48,743 nucleotides of DNA from a bacterium HR17 (GTDB taxonomy: Bacteria > Armatimonadota > Fervidibacteria > Fervidibacterales > Fervidibacteraceae), in contig BEHT01000029.1 of the NCBI GenBank assembly GCA_002898575.1, forward strand, positions 1 through 48,743, written 5' to 3'. A program made the translations under genes and the position numbers. The notes below the pieces were generated by a model that ran no database searches, was not told the origin of the DNA, and was given only the letters and a program-made list of their open reading frames with translations. This document shows, in pieces, positions 1-7,267 of this stretch; position 1 is the first letter of the stretch; the number at the start of each line of letters is the position of its first letter.

Positions 1-331
1 CAGAGAGCCGCCCTCCGAAGAGCCACCTTGTCGTTCGGAGGGCGTGTCTCTTGACGCGCCGTTTTTTCGGCGGCTCAGAGAGCCGCCCTCCGAAGAGCCA
101 CCTTGTCGTTCGGAGGGCGCGTCTCTTGACGCGCCGTTTTTTCGGCGGCTCAGAGAGCCGCCCTCCGAAGAGCCGCCTTGTCGTTCGGAGGGCGCGTCTC
201 TTGACGCGTCGTTTTTTCGGCGGCTCAGAGAGCCGCCCTCCGAAGAGCCGCCTTGTCGTTCGGAGGGCGCGTCTCCCGACGCGCCGCTGTTTGGCGGCTC
301 AGAGAGCCGCCCTCCGAAGAGCCGCCTTCCG
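1..331 (+). repeat. Tandem array of a 75-bp triple-hairpin repeat (array 1)
   Basis: Four and a half head-to-tail units start at 1, 76, 151, 226 and 300, so the period is 75 bp with one 74-bp unit. Each unit holds three nested palindromes: GGCGGCTC pairing with GAGCCGCC, CCCTCCGAA with TTCGGAGGG, and a GCGTC/GACGC arm. The copies differ by only a few substitutions. The array starts at the window edge and may extend further left. Small reading frames cross it only because 75 is a multiple of three, and I do not call them genes. The rest of the gap to 411 carries the tail TTTCAACACAGCA (about 348-360), which recurs beside related elements, and then the hyuA leader. Confidence 0.9.
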
Positions 332-411
332 ACCGAACACCATTGTTTCAACACAGCATTGGGGCTTTGTGAGATAGCCTGAGCCAACATTTTGGCGGGT
401 GAACGCGGACG

Positions 412-2412
412 ATGTTGGTCGGTGTGGACATCGGCGGGACTTTCACGGATGTGGTCGTGCTGACGGACGATGGGCAATGGCGTGTGCACAAGGTGTTGTC
501 AACGCCGCCGACATTTGAGCGCGGTGTCGCTGACGCATTGCGGCAGTTGCAATTGCCCGCTGGCTTTGTCGTCGTGCACGGGACGACGGTCGCCACCAAC
601 GCCGTGCTGGAACGCAAGGGGGCGGTGACGGCACTCGTCACGACGGACGGGTTTCGGGATGTTTTGGCGATTGGGCGGCAAACACGCCCCAACCTTTACA
701 CCCTTTGCGTGGAACGCCCCGACCCCATCGTGCCCTGCAAGCACCGTTTCACTGTCCGCGAACGCACCGCCGCCGATGGAACGGTGCTGATACCGCTGAA
801 CCCTGATGAAGCGGAGCGGGTTCTCCAAGCGGCGCGCCAAAGCCGTGCGGAAGCCATCGCTATCTGTCTGCTGTTTAGTTTCGCTAACCCCGCACACGAA
901 CGGATGTTGGCAAAAATCGCCCGTCGCTATCGTTGGTTCGTTTCTGTTTCGCACGAAGTTTTGCCTGAATTTCGCGAATACGAGCGGACAGCGACGACGG
1001 TGCTCAACGCTTTCGTCGGTCCTGTCATGAGCCGCTATTTGCAACGGTTACACCGTATCGTGCGGCGCTCTGGCGGGATGCAGTTTTGGGTGACGCAATC
1101 GTCTGGCGGCAGCGTGGCGCCGACATGGGTGCGGCGCTTTCCCGTCCACACGCTCTATTCGGGTCCCGCAGCGGGTGTCATCGGTGCATTGTTCATCGCC
1201 CAACAAGTCGGCTTTGAGCGCGTGTTGACGCTTGACATGGGCGGCACTTCCACCGATGTCGCGCTGTGCGTCGGCGCACCGACGGTCACGACGGAGAACG
1301 AAATCGGCGGGTTACCGTTGCGTGTGCCGTCCATCGCTATCCGCAGCATCGGTGCTGGAGGTGGGTCCATCGCATGGCTGGATGTGGGTGGGGCGTTACA
1401 AGTCGGCCCGCACAGCGCGGGGGCAAAGCCCGGTCCCGCATGCTACGGGTTCGGCGGGCAAGCGCCAACGGTCACCGACGCCAACTTGCTGTTGGGGCGG
1501 TTAGACCCTGAGCGGTTTTGGGGCGGGCGCTTGCGGCTGCGCCGCGATTTGGCGGAACGCGCTTTGACGCCATTGGCGCAGGAAATGAACGCCACTCTGC
1601 GCGACGCCGCAGAAGGCATCATCGCTGTCACCAACGCCAATATGGCACGGGCGTTGCTTTCGGTCAGCGCCGAACGCGGGCACGACCCACGCGAATTTGC
1701 CCTCGTCAGTTTCGGCGGCGCTGGCGGATTGCACGCGTGTTTGCTGGCAGAGTTGTTGGGAATCAGCACGGTGTTGCTGCCACCTTTTGCGGGCGCATTG
1801 TCGGCGTTGGGCGCGGTCGTCATGGACACGGTGCGCGATAGGGCGCAAACGATTGCGGCGCCGCTGGACACTGATGGCTTAACAAAAACTCAGCGCCTTG
1901 CCCAGCGGTTGGCAGAAAAAGGGCGCAAGGAACTGCGGCAGATGGGTTTTGCCGATGACCGCATCGCCGTGCAAGTGGCTTTGGACATGCGCTATCGCGG
2001 GCAGGGTCATGAGTTGACAGTGCCCGTGAGCGAATGGGGCGAAGGGGTAATCCGCGCGGCGTTTGAGCGGTTGCATCAACAGCGTTTCGGGCACATTTAC
2101 GCCGGTGCGGCAGTGGACATCGTGACGGTGCGGGTGCGGTGTATCGGTGTGCGCACCAAACCCTCGCTGCCGCGTTTGCCCCGTCGCAGAGCGGTTCGTC
2201 CGTCTGCCACCGTTGCGCTGTGGACCGGCAACGGTATCGTGGCAGCAGCGGTTTGGGAGCGGCAGCGGTTGGGTGCAGGCACCGTTTTGCGCGGTCCATG
2301 TCTGCTCGTGGACGAACACGCCACCGCTTATTTGCCGCCTGATTGGGCGGCAGAGGTGCATCCGACGGGATGCGTGATCGCGACGCCCGACAGGGCAACC
2401 GGTAGCAAGTAG
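412..2412 (+). CDS. hyuA: Hydantoinase/oxoprolinase family protein, HyuA-type subunit
   Basis: This 666-residue protein is an ATP-dependent hydantoinase/oxoprolinase A subunit, which in the family opens cyclic amides such as hydantoins or 5-oxoproline. The N-terminus GVDIGGTFTDVV is the phosphate-binding motif of the ASKHA fold. A second glycine-rich segment (LDMGGTSTDVAL, about residue 273) and the GAGGGSIAW segment (about 315) are typical of the core domain. Length is close to the family norm. The ATG at 412 has a GGCGGGTGA stretch just upstream. The usual B subunit (hyuB) is not adjacent; the next genes are a permease and an aldo/keto reductase. The substrate cannot be read from sequence. 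Confidence 0.9.
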   Translation: MLVGVDIGGTFTDVVVLTDDGQWRVHKVLSTPPTFERGVADALRQLQLPAGFVVVHGTTVATNAVLERKGAVTALVTTDGFRDVLAIGRQTRPNLYTLCVERPDPIVPCKHRFTVRERTAADGTVLIPLNPDEAERVLQAARQSRAEAIAICLLFSFANPAHERMLAKIARRYRWFVSVSHEVLPEFREYERTATTVLNAFVGPVMSRYLQRLHRIVRRSGGMQFWVTQSSGGSVAPTWVRRFPVHTLYSGPAAGVIGALFIAQQVGFERVLTLDMGGTSTDVALCVGAPTVTTENEIGGLPLRVPSIAIRSIGAGGGSIAWLDVGGALQVGPHSAGAKPGPACYGFGGQAPTVTDANLLLGRLDPERFWGGRLRLRRDLAERALTPLAQEMNATLRDAAEGIIAVTNANMARALLSVSAERGHDPREFALVSFGGAGGLHACLLAELLGISTVLLPPFAGALSALGAVVMDTVRDRAQTIAAPLDTDGLTKTQRLAQRLAEKGRKELRQMGFADDRIAVQVALDMRYRGQGHELTVPVSEWGEGVIRAAFERLHQQRFGHIYAGAAVDIVTVRVRCIGVRTKPSLPRLPRRRAVRPSATVALWTGNGIVAAAVWERQRLGAGTVLRGPCLLVDEHATAYLPPDWAAEVHPTGCVIATPDRATGSK

Positions 2413-2432
2413 GGGCGACCGACCTGTCGCCC
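2413..2432 (+). terminator. Hairpin directly after hyuA
   Basis: GGGCGAC (2413-2419) pairs perfectly with GTCGCCC (2426-2432) across a 6-nt loop, starting right after the hyuA stop codon. No T-run follows, so this is either a weak terminator or an mRNA-stabilising hairpin. Confidence 0.35.
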
Positions 2433-2486
2433 TCACAAACCCCATCCAAACTTAGCGCGCTGAGTGCAAAGGGGGCGAACAGTGCG

Positions 2487-2999
2487 ATGCTGTTGAGCAC
2501 GCTGCTGATCGCAGCGGTGACCGTCGGGCTGTTTTGCGCGGCGGCGTGGAAGGCGCAGGGCATTCCGACGCAAGCCCTGAAGGACGGTTGGCACACTTTC
2601 GTCACGACTTTCCCGTTGGTGTTCTGCGCCTTCTTGTGCGAAGGGCTTATCCGCTACTTAGTGCCGCCTGAATGGGTGCAAAAGTGGCTGGCAGCGGAAT
2701 CGGGTTGGCGCGGGATTGCCATCGGTTGCCTTGCAGGTGCATTGACGCCAGGCGGTCCCTACACGAGTTTCCCCATCGCGATGGTGCTGCTGAAAGCAGG
2801 CGCGGGCATCGGCACCGTCGTCGCTTACTTGACGGCGTGGCAGTTGTGGTCGTTCACGCGCTACCCGATGGAGATCGCCTTTGTCGGCGTGCCCATCACG
2901 CTGTTGCGGTTTGTCGTGACCTGTTTTGTGCCGCCGTTAGCAGGCTTTTTGGCGTATCGGCTGGCACAACTGGAAGCGCTGCGCACCGTTTTGCGCTGA
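2487..2999 (+). CDS. Small integral membrane permease (DUF318/ArsP-like)
   Basis: This 170-residue, strongly hydrophobic protein has about four to five membrane spans. The stretch GALTPGGPYTSFPIAMVLLK followed by an AGAGIGT segment resembles the half-permeases of the DUF318/ArsP-like group, where a proline/glycine-rich turn enters a re-entrant helix. It is about half the length of full DUF318 permeases, so it may act as a dimer. An AAAGGGGGCG ribosome site precedes the ATG. It lies 74 bp after hyuA and 22 bp before an aldo/keto reductase, so co-transcription is likely. The substrate is unknown and the family call is tentative. Confidence 0.65.
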   Translation: MLLSTLLIAAVTVGLFCAAAWKAQGIPTQALKDGWHTFVTTFPLVFCAFLCEGLIRYLVPPEWVQKWLAAESGWRGIAIGCLAGALTPGGPYTSFPIAMVLLKAGAGIGTVVAYLTAWQLWSFTRYPMEIAFVGVPITLLRFVVTCFVPPLAGFLAYRLAQLEALRTVLR

Positions 3000-3021
3000 C
3001 GAAAGGGGGAGCGAAATAGGG

Positions 3022-3867
3022 ATGGAGTATCGCCCACTGGGACGGACGGGGTTGACGGTCTCGGCACTGTGTTTTGGCTGTTGGGAAATTGGTGGGCTGT
3101 TCTGGGGGCGCATTGACGCCAAAAAGGCGGTTAATTTGATCCGCCACGCTGTGGACTTGGGCGTGACGACTTTTGACACTGCCGATGTTTACGGCAACGG
3201 ACGCTCAGAGGTCATCTTGGGATTTGCGTTGCGCCATGTCCGCGACAAAGTCGTCATCGTCACTAAAGCGGGCTACCAAGTCGGCGCCGACGGCGCCCAA
3301 TCGCTCTATGTTGACGCGCAAGGCTTCGTGGACCAGCGCTTTGACCCGGACTATTTGCGATGGCAATGCGAATTGAGTTTGTGGCGGTTGCGGTGCGACT
3401 ATGTGGATGTGTTTTTGCTGCACGACCCCAGCGTGGAAATCGTGGAGCGCGATGAGCCCTTTGAGGCGCTGCACCGACTCAAGCGGGAAGGCAAAGCGCG
3501 GGCGGTGGGCATTTCGTCGTCGGTGGCAGCGTGTCGTCGCGCCATTGAGCGGGGCGTCGTGGAAGTTGTAGAGTGCGGGTTCAACTTTTTGCAGACAGAA
3601 GCGAAAGAGCAATTGTTTGCGCTGGCGGTAGAAAAAGGCGTCGGGGTGCTCGCCCGCAGCCCATTTGCGGGTGGGCGACTGTTTGCGCCGGAGCATGCCG
3701 AAAAGTTGCGGGCGTTGGTGCCCCATCTGCCGTTGCCTGAAGCCGCCGTCAAGTTCGTCCTTGCGCATCCGCAGGTCAGCAGTTGCGTGACGGGAATCAT
3801 GAGGCTGCGGGAATTACGCCAAAACGCCCGCGCCGCCGAACCGCCTTACCTTACGCTACCATCGTAA
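3022..3867 (+). CDS. Aldo/keto reductase
   Basis: This 281-residue NAD(P)H-dependent oxidoreductase of the AKR superfamily folds as a TIM barrel. The N-terminus MEYRPLGRTGLTVSALCFG is the standard opening of the bacterial subfamily. FDTADVYGNGRSE (about residues 52-64) carries the catalytic Asp and Tyr, and VDVFLLHDP supplies the His region. The end is slightly short compared with the common 300-330 residues. AAAGGGGGAG lies just upstream of the ATG. The substrate is unknown. Last intact gene of the hyuA-permease-AKR run before a broken regulator gene. Confidence 0.9.
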   Translation: MEYRPLGRTGLTVSALCFGCWEIGGLFWGRIDAKKAVNLIRHAVDLGVTTFDTADVYGNGRSEVILGFALRHVRDKVVIVTKAGYQVGADGAQSLYVDAQGFVDQRFDPDYLRWQCELSLWRLRCDYVDVFLLHDPSVEIVERDEPFEALHRLKREGKARAVGISSSVAACRRAIERGVVEVVECGFNFLQTEAKEQLFALAVEKGVGVLARSPFAGGRLFAPEHAEKLRALVPHLPLPEAAVKFVLAHPQVSSCVTGIMRLRELRQNARAAEPPYLTLPS

Positions 3868-3925
3868 GGGTGCGGCATGGCGCGCGCCACCAGCAAGCGT
3901 TGCGTTTTGTCGTGAGGGTTTAGCG

Positions 3926-4231
3926 GTGAAGAAAGCGCTGACGGCGCAAGCGGAGCGTTGGTATTTGAGCCGCGTGAACTTGTTCGCCGATTTGGCGCCC
4001 GATGAACTGAGCGTTATCAACGCTGCCGCGCAACCGCTACGGCTTCTGTGGGGCGATGCCATTTTCTTGAAAGGGGAAGGAATTGCCCCTCGCGTTGATT
4101 TGCCCCAAAGACATCTTCGGCATGTTACCGCTATTTGGCAGCACAGTGCAGACCTACGATGCGAGCGCCCTCAGCGATTGGCAAAGCAACACGGATTGCG
4201 GGCACGGTTGGGTGTGCGTATCAGCTCTCTT
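3926..4231 (+). pseudogene. Crp/Fnr-type cyclic-nucleotide-binding regulator remnant
   Basis: The first about 50 codons read WYLSRVNLFADLAPDELSVI and continue to GDAIFLKGEG, a recognisable start of a cNMP-binding domain of Crp/Fnr regulators. The expected continuation then fails. In another frame from about 4099 the sequence reads PKDIFGMLPLFGSTVQTYDA, which matches the later phosphate-binding-cassette part of the same domain. The gene has therefore lost an internal piece, shifted frame and lost its C-terminal helix-turn-helix. The sequence runs directly into the hairpin repeat array at 4232, which may have caused or followed the break. Confidence 0.75.
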
Positions 4232-4540
4232 GAGCCGCTGAACAGCGGCGCGTCAGGAGACGCGCCCTCCGAACGACAAGGTGGCTCTCGGAGGGCGGCT
4301 CTCCTGAGCCGCCAAACAACGGCGCGTCAAGAGACGCGCCCTCCGAACGACAAGGTGGCTCTCGGAGGGCGGCTCTCCTGAGCCGCCAAACAACGGCGCG
4401 TCAAGAGACGCGCCCTCCGAACGACAAGGTGGCTCTCGGAGTGCGGCTCTCCTGAGCCGCCGCAAAGAAATCGGCGCGTCAGAGACGCGCCCTCCGAACG
4501 ACAAGGTGGCTCTCGGAGGGCGGCTCTCTGAGCCGCCGAA
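4232..4540 (-). repeat. Tandem array of the triple-hairpin repeat, inverted (array 2)
   Basis: Units begin at about 4232, 4306, 4380, 4454 and 4530 (periods 74, 74, 74, 76). The sequence is the reverse complement of array 1, with the same arms GGCGCGTC/GACGCGCC, CCCTCCGA/TCGGAGGG and GGCGGCTC/GAGCCGCC. It truncates the Crp-like gene on its left. The stretch from 4541 to the cytochrome gene at 4779 has no credible reading frame or recognised RNA. With array 1 it brackets about 3.9 kb (332-4231) in inverted orientation. Confidence 0.9.
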
Positions 4541-4778
4541 AAAACTGCCGAAAGGGTAACTCAACAAAGCAAGCGAATTGCGCCGTGACAGGGATCGCTT
4601 ACGACCATCAGCCCATTCGCATCTGTCCTCATCTGCGATTTGCCCTCCTTGCGGCGGCTTGGCAAGGTTTGTAATCTGGCTTACAGCGCCCGTCGGTTCA
4701 GCGACGCCATCCTGAAGGCGGAACAAAACTGTCGTAGATGGCGCTTGAAATGTTTGGGAGCGACGGAAGGTGACGGCG

Positions 4779-5579
4779 ATGCTGCAGGCGCTGCGCCGAT
4801 GGGGGCTGGTCATCGTGTTGGTCGCCGAAAATGTGGCGCTCTTGACGGCGTGGGGCGTCGCCCGATGGCGGCAAGGCAGCGTCGCTTCTGTGGAACGGGG
4901 CAAGCACATCGCGGAACGGTTGGGCTGCTTCACTTGTCACGGACCAGGTGGCATTCGTGGCGTCGCATTTGCCAAACGCCCCCAATGGGATTGCCCGCCA
5001 TGGGATGGGGGAACAGCGATGATGTATGTCCGCGATGAAAGCGAAATCGCCGAATGGATTCTGGACGGCGCGCCCAAACGGTTGCGGGAAAGCACCAATT
5101 ACCAACGAGAGCGCAAAGAGCGGTTGGTGAACATGCCCGCTTATCGGGGCGTTATTAAGGACGACGAGTTACGCGATTTAGTTGCCTACTGGAAAGCCGT
5201 TGCCGAGTGGCAAATGCCTCCCGATGACCCGCAAGCGGCAAAAGGTTATCAAGTCGCCAAGCAAAGCGGCTGCTTTGCCTGTCACGGGGCGGGGGGCAGA
5301 GGTTCGCCGCCCAACCCCGGTTCGTTCAAGGGCTACATTCCTGCATGGGGCAGCGCCGATTTCACCGAGTTGGTGCGCGATGAGGCGGAATTGGAGCAGT
5401 GGATTTTGGACGGCGTAAGTGAGCGCTTTCGCAAAAATCCAGCGGCGCAATTTTTCCTGCGCCGAGCGCCCATCAAAATGCCTGCCTATCGGGGCTATCT
5501 GAACCGTGACGAAGTGGAGGCGCTCAAAGCCTACATCCATTGGCTACGGCAGCGGACCCGCCCATCGGCGGGGCGTTAA
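4779..5579 (+). CDS. Membrane-anchored di-haem cytochrome c
   Basis: This 266-residue electron-transfer protein has an N-terminal membrane helix (about residues 8-27) that would hold it on the outer face of the membrane. Two covalent haem sites are visible: C50-F-T-C-H54 and C165-F-A-C-H169. Each is followed some 60-75 residues later by MPAYRG, whose Met is the likely distal ligand. The protein is therefore an internal duplication of one class-I-like domain. I prefer the ATG at 4779, because GGAAGG sits at proper spacing; a GTG at 4770 is in frame but too close to it. The gene pairs with the next small exported protein, 27 bp downstream. The redox partner is unknown. Confidence 0.88.
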   Translation: MLQALRRWGLVIVLVAENVALLTAWGVARWRQGSVASVERGKHIAERLGCFTCHGPGGIRGVAFAKRPQWDCPPWDGGTAMMYVRDESEIAEWILDGAPKRLRESTNYQRERKERLVNMPAYRGVIKDDELRDLVAYWKAVAEWQMPPDDPQAAKGYQVAKQSGCFACHGAGGRGSPPNPGSFKGYIPAWGSADFTELVRDEAELEQWILDGVSERFRKNPAAQFFLRRAPIKMPAYRGYLNRDEVEALKAYIHWLRQRTRPSAGR

Positions 5580-5606
5580 AAAACACTTTCACGGAGGTGT
5601 TGTGCG

Positions 5607-5987
5607 ATGAAGCGTGCTGCGGCGTTGCTGCTTGTCGGCGGGTTGTTGGTTGCGGGCATCTTGTTGGCGCAAGCGCCCAGAGAGAGAAAGCCCAAACCGA
5701 CGACCATCACGGGCGAGGTCGTGGATTGCTTCTGCTATGTGACGATGGGCAAGGAGAAGGGGAGCGGTCCGGGGCACAAGCAATGTGCTGAGATGTGCGC
5801 GAAAGGTGGGCTGCCGCTGGGCATCGCTACCGACACGGGCGAAATTTATGTCGCCTTCAAGGAACACAAACTCGCCAACGCCGACCTGATGCCCTACATT
5901 GCTCAAAAGGTCACGGTCACAGGCGTCGTCCACCGCCATCGCGGGTTCAATGTCATTGAGGTGCAGAAAGTAGAGGCGGCGAAATAA
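5607..5987 (+). CDS. Small exported protein with Cys-rich motif, probable OB-like fold
   Basis: This is a 126-residue protein of unknown function. Residues 1-22 form a signal peptide ending in LLAQA. The mature part begins with basic residues, then TITGEVVDCFCYV and HKQCAEMCAKGG, giving four closely spaced cysteines that could bind metal or haem or form disulfides. The C-terminal half (KVTVTGVVHRHRGFNVIEVQ) looks like an OB-type beta barrel. GGAGGTG precedes the ATG. It sits directly after the cytochrome gene and before a strong terminator, so the two probably form one operon and may share an electron-transfer role; that role is inference. Confidence 0.75.
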   Translation: MKRAAALLLVGGLLVAGILLAQAPRERKPKPTTITGEVVDCFCYVTMGKEKGSGPGHKQCAEMCAKGGLPLGIATDTGEIYVAFKEHKLANADLMPYIAQKVTVTGVVHRHRGFNVIEVQKVEAAK

Positions 5988-6000
5988 GGGTACCACGCCT

Positions 6001-6038
6001 GTCGGGGCGGGGCACGCCCTCGCCCCGACCGTTTTTTT
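6001..6038 (+). terminator. Rho-independent terminator
   Basis: GTCGGGGCG (6001-6009) pairs perfectly with CGCCCCGAC (6021-6029). A T-run (6032-6038) follows closely. It closes the cytochrome / small exported protein operon. Confidence 0.9.
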
Positions 6039-6061
6039 GAAACTGGCTTCAAAACCAGCGG

Positions 6062-6238
6062 TCAACTTTCGCTGGGCGGTTTAGGAGTGCTGTCGGGTTC
6101 GTCCTCACCGTGCATGGCTTTTTTGAACTCCTTGATGCCTTTGCCGAGGCTGGCGAAAAATTCAGGCACCTTTTTCGTCCCGAACAGTAAGACGACCAAC
6201 AACCCCAAGATAAGTAATTCCGTCGGACCGAGGTTCAT
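6062..6238 (-). CDS. tatA: Twin-arginine translocase subunit TatA/TatE-type
   Basis: This 58-residue protein builds the pore-forming part of the Tat pathway, which exports folded proteins. It begins MNLGPTELLILGLLVVLLFG, one short membrane helix, then the FGTKKVPEF hinge and the amphipathic helix LGKGIKEFKKAMHG, followed by an acidic tail ending PPSES. This is the full TatA architecture at the short end of the family range. The window also encodes likely Tat substrates (the RRTFLR-type oxidoreductases at 23.5-26.4 kb). TatC is not seen here. The start is the only ATG that fits. Confidence 0.9.
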   Translation of the reverse strand: MNLGPTELLILGLLVVLLFGTKKVPEFFASLGKGIKEFKKAMHGEDEPDSTPKPPSES

Positions 6239-6291
6239 GAGAGTTCACCTCAAGCACCCTGTTCGTTTCTCGCCCAAACACAAATAACACG

Positions 6292-6320
6292 GCGTCGGGG
6301 GACAGCGTAACCCCCGACGC
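6292..6320 (-). terminator. Strong hairpin between lipoprotein gene and tatA
   Basis: GCGTCGGGGG (6292-6301) pairs perfectly with CCCCCGACGC (6311-6320) across a 9-nt loop. On the minus strand it follows the lipoprotein gene and is trailed by the moderately T-rich GTTATTTGTG. It is a probable terminator or attenuator before tatA. Confidence 0.6.
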
Positions 6321-6376
6321 GACAACGCACGGCAGCCTCGTTGAGGATGTTCTTATCCGCTCACGATAGGTAGGTT

Positions 6377-6514
6377 TTAACCTTTGCGCGGTTGCACGGT
6401 TGTTGGCGTCTGAGAAGTTTTGCTAGACTTGCTGCCGTGCCGGCAACCGAGAACCGACACAGCCAGCACCAGCGCCAGCACCAAGCCAACGCCGCTGACG
6501 AACCGTCGTTTCAT
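6377..6514 (-). CDS. Very small lipoprotein
   Basis: This 45-residue open frame starts at an ATG preceded by AAAGGAGGTGG, an excellent ribosome site at proper spacing. The protein opens MKRRFVSGVGLVLALVLAVS and reaches VLGC, a usable lipobox, after which a short Ser/Thr/Lys-rich tail ends QPRKG. The mature lipopeptide would be only about 23 residues. No function can be assigned. It lies upstream of tatA on the same strand, separated by a hairpin. Signal peptide, lipobox and ribosome site together make it more than a chance frame. Confidence 0.7.
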   Translation of the reverse strand: MKRRFVSGVGLVLALVLAVSVLGCRHGSKSSKTSQTPTTVQPRKG

Positions 6515-6565
6515 CTCACGCCACCTCCTTTAGGCGTTTAGGGCTGCTTTCCTTTTCGGCAGTGC

Positions 6566-6627
6566 CTCGGAGGGCGTGTCTTTTGATGCGCCGTTTTTTT
6601 CGGCGGCTCAGGAGAGCCGCCCTCCGA
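6566..6627 (+). repeat. Single partial copy of the triple-hairpin repeat
   Basis: This copy holds CTCGGAGGGCG, then a GATGCGCC arm, a T-run and GGCGGCTC-AGGA-GAGCCGCC followed by CTCCGA. It is a truncated and slightly diverged unit in the same orientation as array 1. It is followed at about 6641-6654 by TTTCCTCAACACAG, the tail also seen after array 1. Confidence 0.8.
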
Positions 6628-6662
6628 TCAAGCCCCATTTCCTCAACACAGCAGTGCACGGC

Positions 6663-6699
6663 AAAAACAGGGTGCTGGCGGGAGGCGACCAGCACCCTG
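6663..6699 (-). terminator. Rho-independent terminator
   Basis: On the minus strand CAGGGTGCTGG pairs perfectly over 11 bp with CCAGCACCCTG and is followed immediately by TTTTT. It lies 41 bp downstream of the Lys/Ala/Pro-rich protein gene and clearly ends its transcript. Confidence 0.92.
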
Positions 6700-6739
6700 C
6701 TGGGCGGGAAGGTCGGGACGACGACAGAGGTGGGGAGGC

Positions 6740-7093
6740 TCATTTCTTGGCAGCGGCGACTTTCTGAGTCGTGCGGCGATGGGCGGGACGGCGATGACGC
6801 ACCTTGCGGTGCTTTCGGACATGCCGCTTCGCCGCCCGCTTCTTAGTGCCGGTGGCAGCCTTCTTTGCCGGCGTCGCCGGTTGGGCAGGGGTTGCTGGCT
6901 TTGCCGGCGTCGCTGGCGTTGCCGGCTTTGCCGGCGTTGCTGGGGTCGCTGGCTTTGCCGGTTGGGCTGGTTTCGCCGGTTGGGCTTTTTTCGCTGGCGG
7001 TTGGGTAGGCTTCTTGGACGGCTGCTGCGCCCAGACCGCAACCGGCAGCGTCATCGTCCCCGCCAGCAACCATGCCATCATGCGTTTCCACAT
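6740..7093 (-). CDS. Exported Lys/Ala/Pro repeat protein
   Basis: This 117-residue protein of unknown function has a signal peptide (about residues 1-22, ending AVWAQ). Residues 28-80 are a low-complexity run of AKPAQP and PATPAK units, followed by a highly basic tail rich in Lys, Arg and His (KRHVRKHRKVRHRR). This resembles histone-H1-like or cell-wall-binding basic tails, but the signal peptide points to the envelope. GAGGAGGT precedes the ATG and a strong terminator follows, so it is a single-gene unit. It diverges from the ECF sigma gene at 7268. The DNA repeats make its length likely to vary between strains. Confidence 0.75.
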   Translation of the reverse strand: MWKRMMAWLLAGTMTLPVAVWAQQPSKKPTQPPAKKAQPAKPAQPAKPATPATPAKPATPATPAKPATPAQPATPAKKAATGTKKRAAKRHVRKHRKVRHRRPAHRRTTQKVAAAKK

Positions 7094-7267
7094 ATGCCCG
7101 ACACCTCCTCACGCGGTGGATGTGGGCACCCGCGCATTGGGTGCCACTGGCTTGAGCGCAAAGGGATGGCGTTGAGTTCCCAAATTGGCGGGCGGAACCG
7201 GCGCGGTGCCTATTGCGCTTTATCTGCGGTTGGGAAGCGTTCCGACGCGCGGAGGTCGGGACATAAC

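Noticed and set aside
1-331. Array 1 as a CRISPR
   Set aside because: Units are tandem with no unique spacers, and each unit is a set of hairpins.
44-382. Small repetitive reading frames across array 1
   Set aside because: They exist because the repeat period is a multiple of three; the sequence is palindromic and recurs inverted elsewhere, so they are not genes.
6087-6287. 66-codon plus-strand frame
   Set aside because: It is antisense to the clear TatA sequence.
6779-7267. Upstream extension of the ECF sigma frame to 344 codons
   Set aside because: The extension overlaps the opposite-strand repeat protein and has no sigma similarity; the family start is at 7268.
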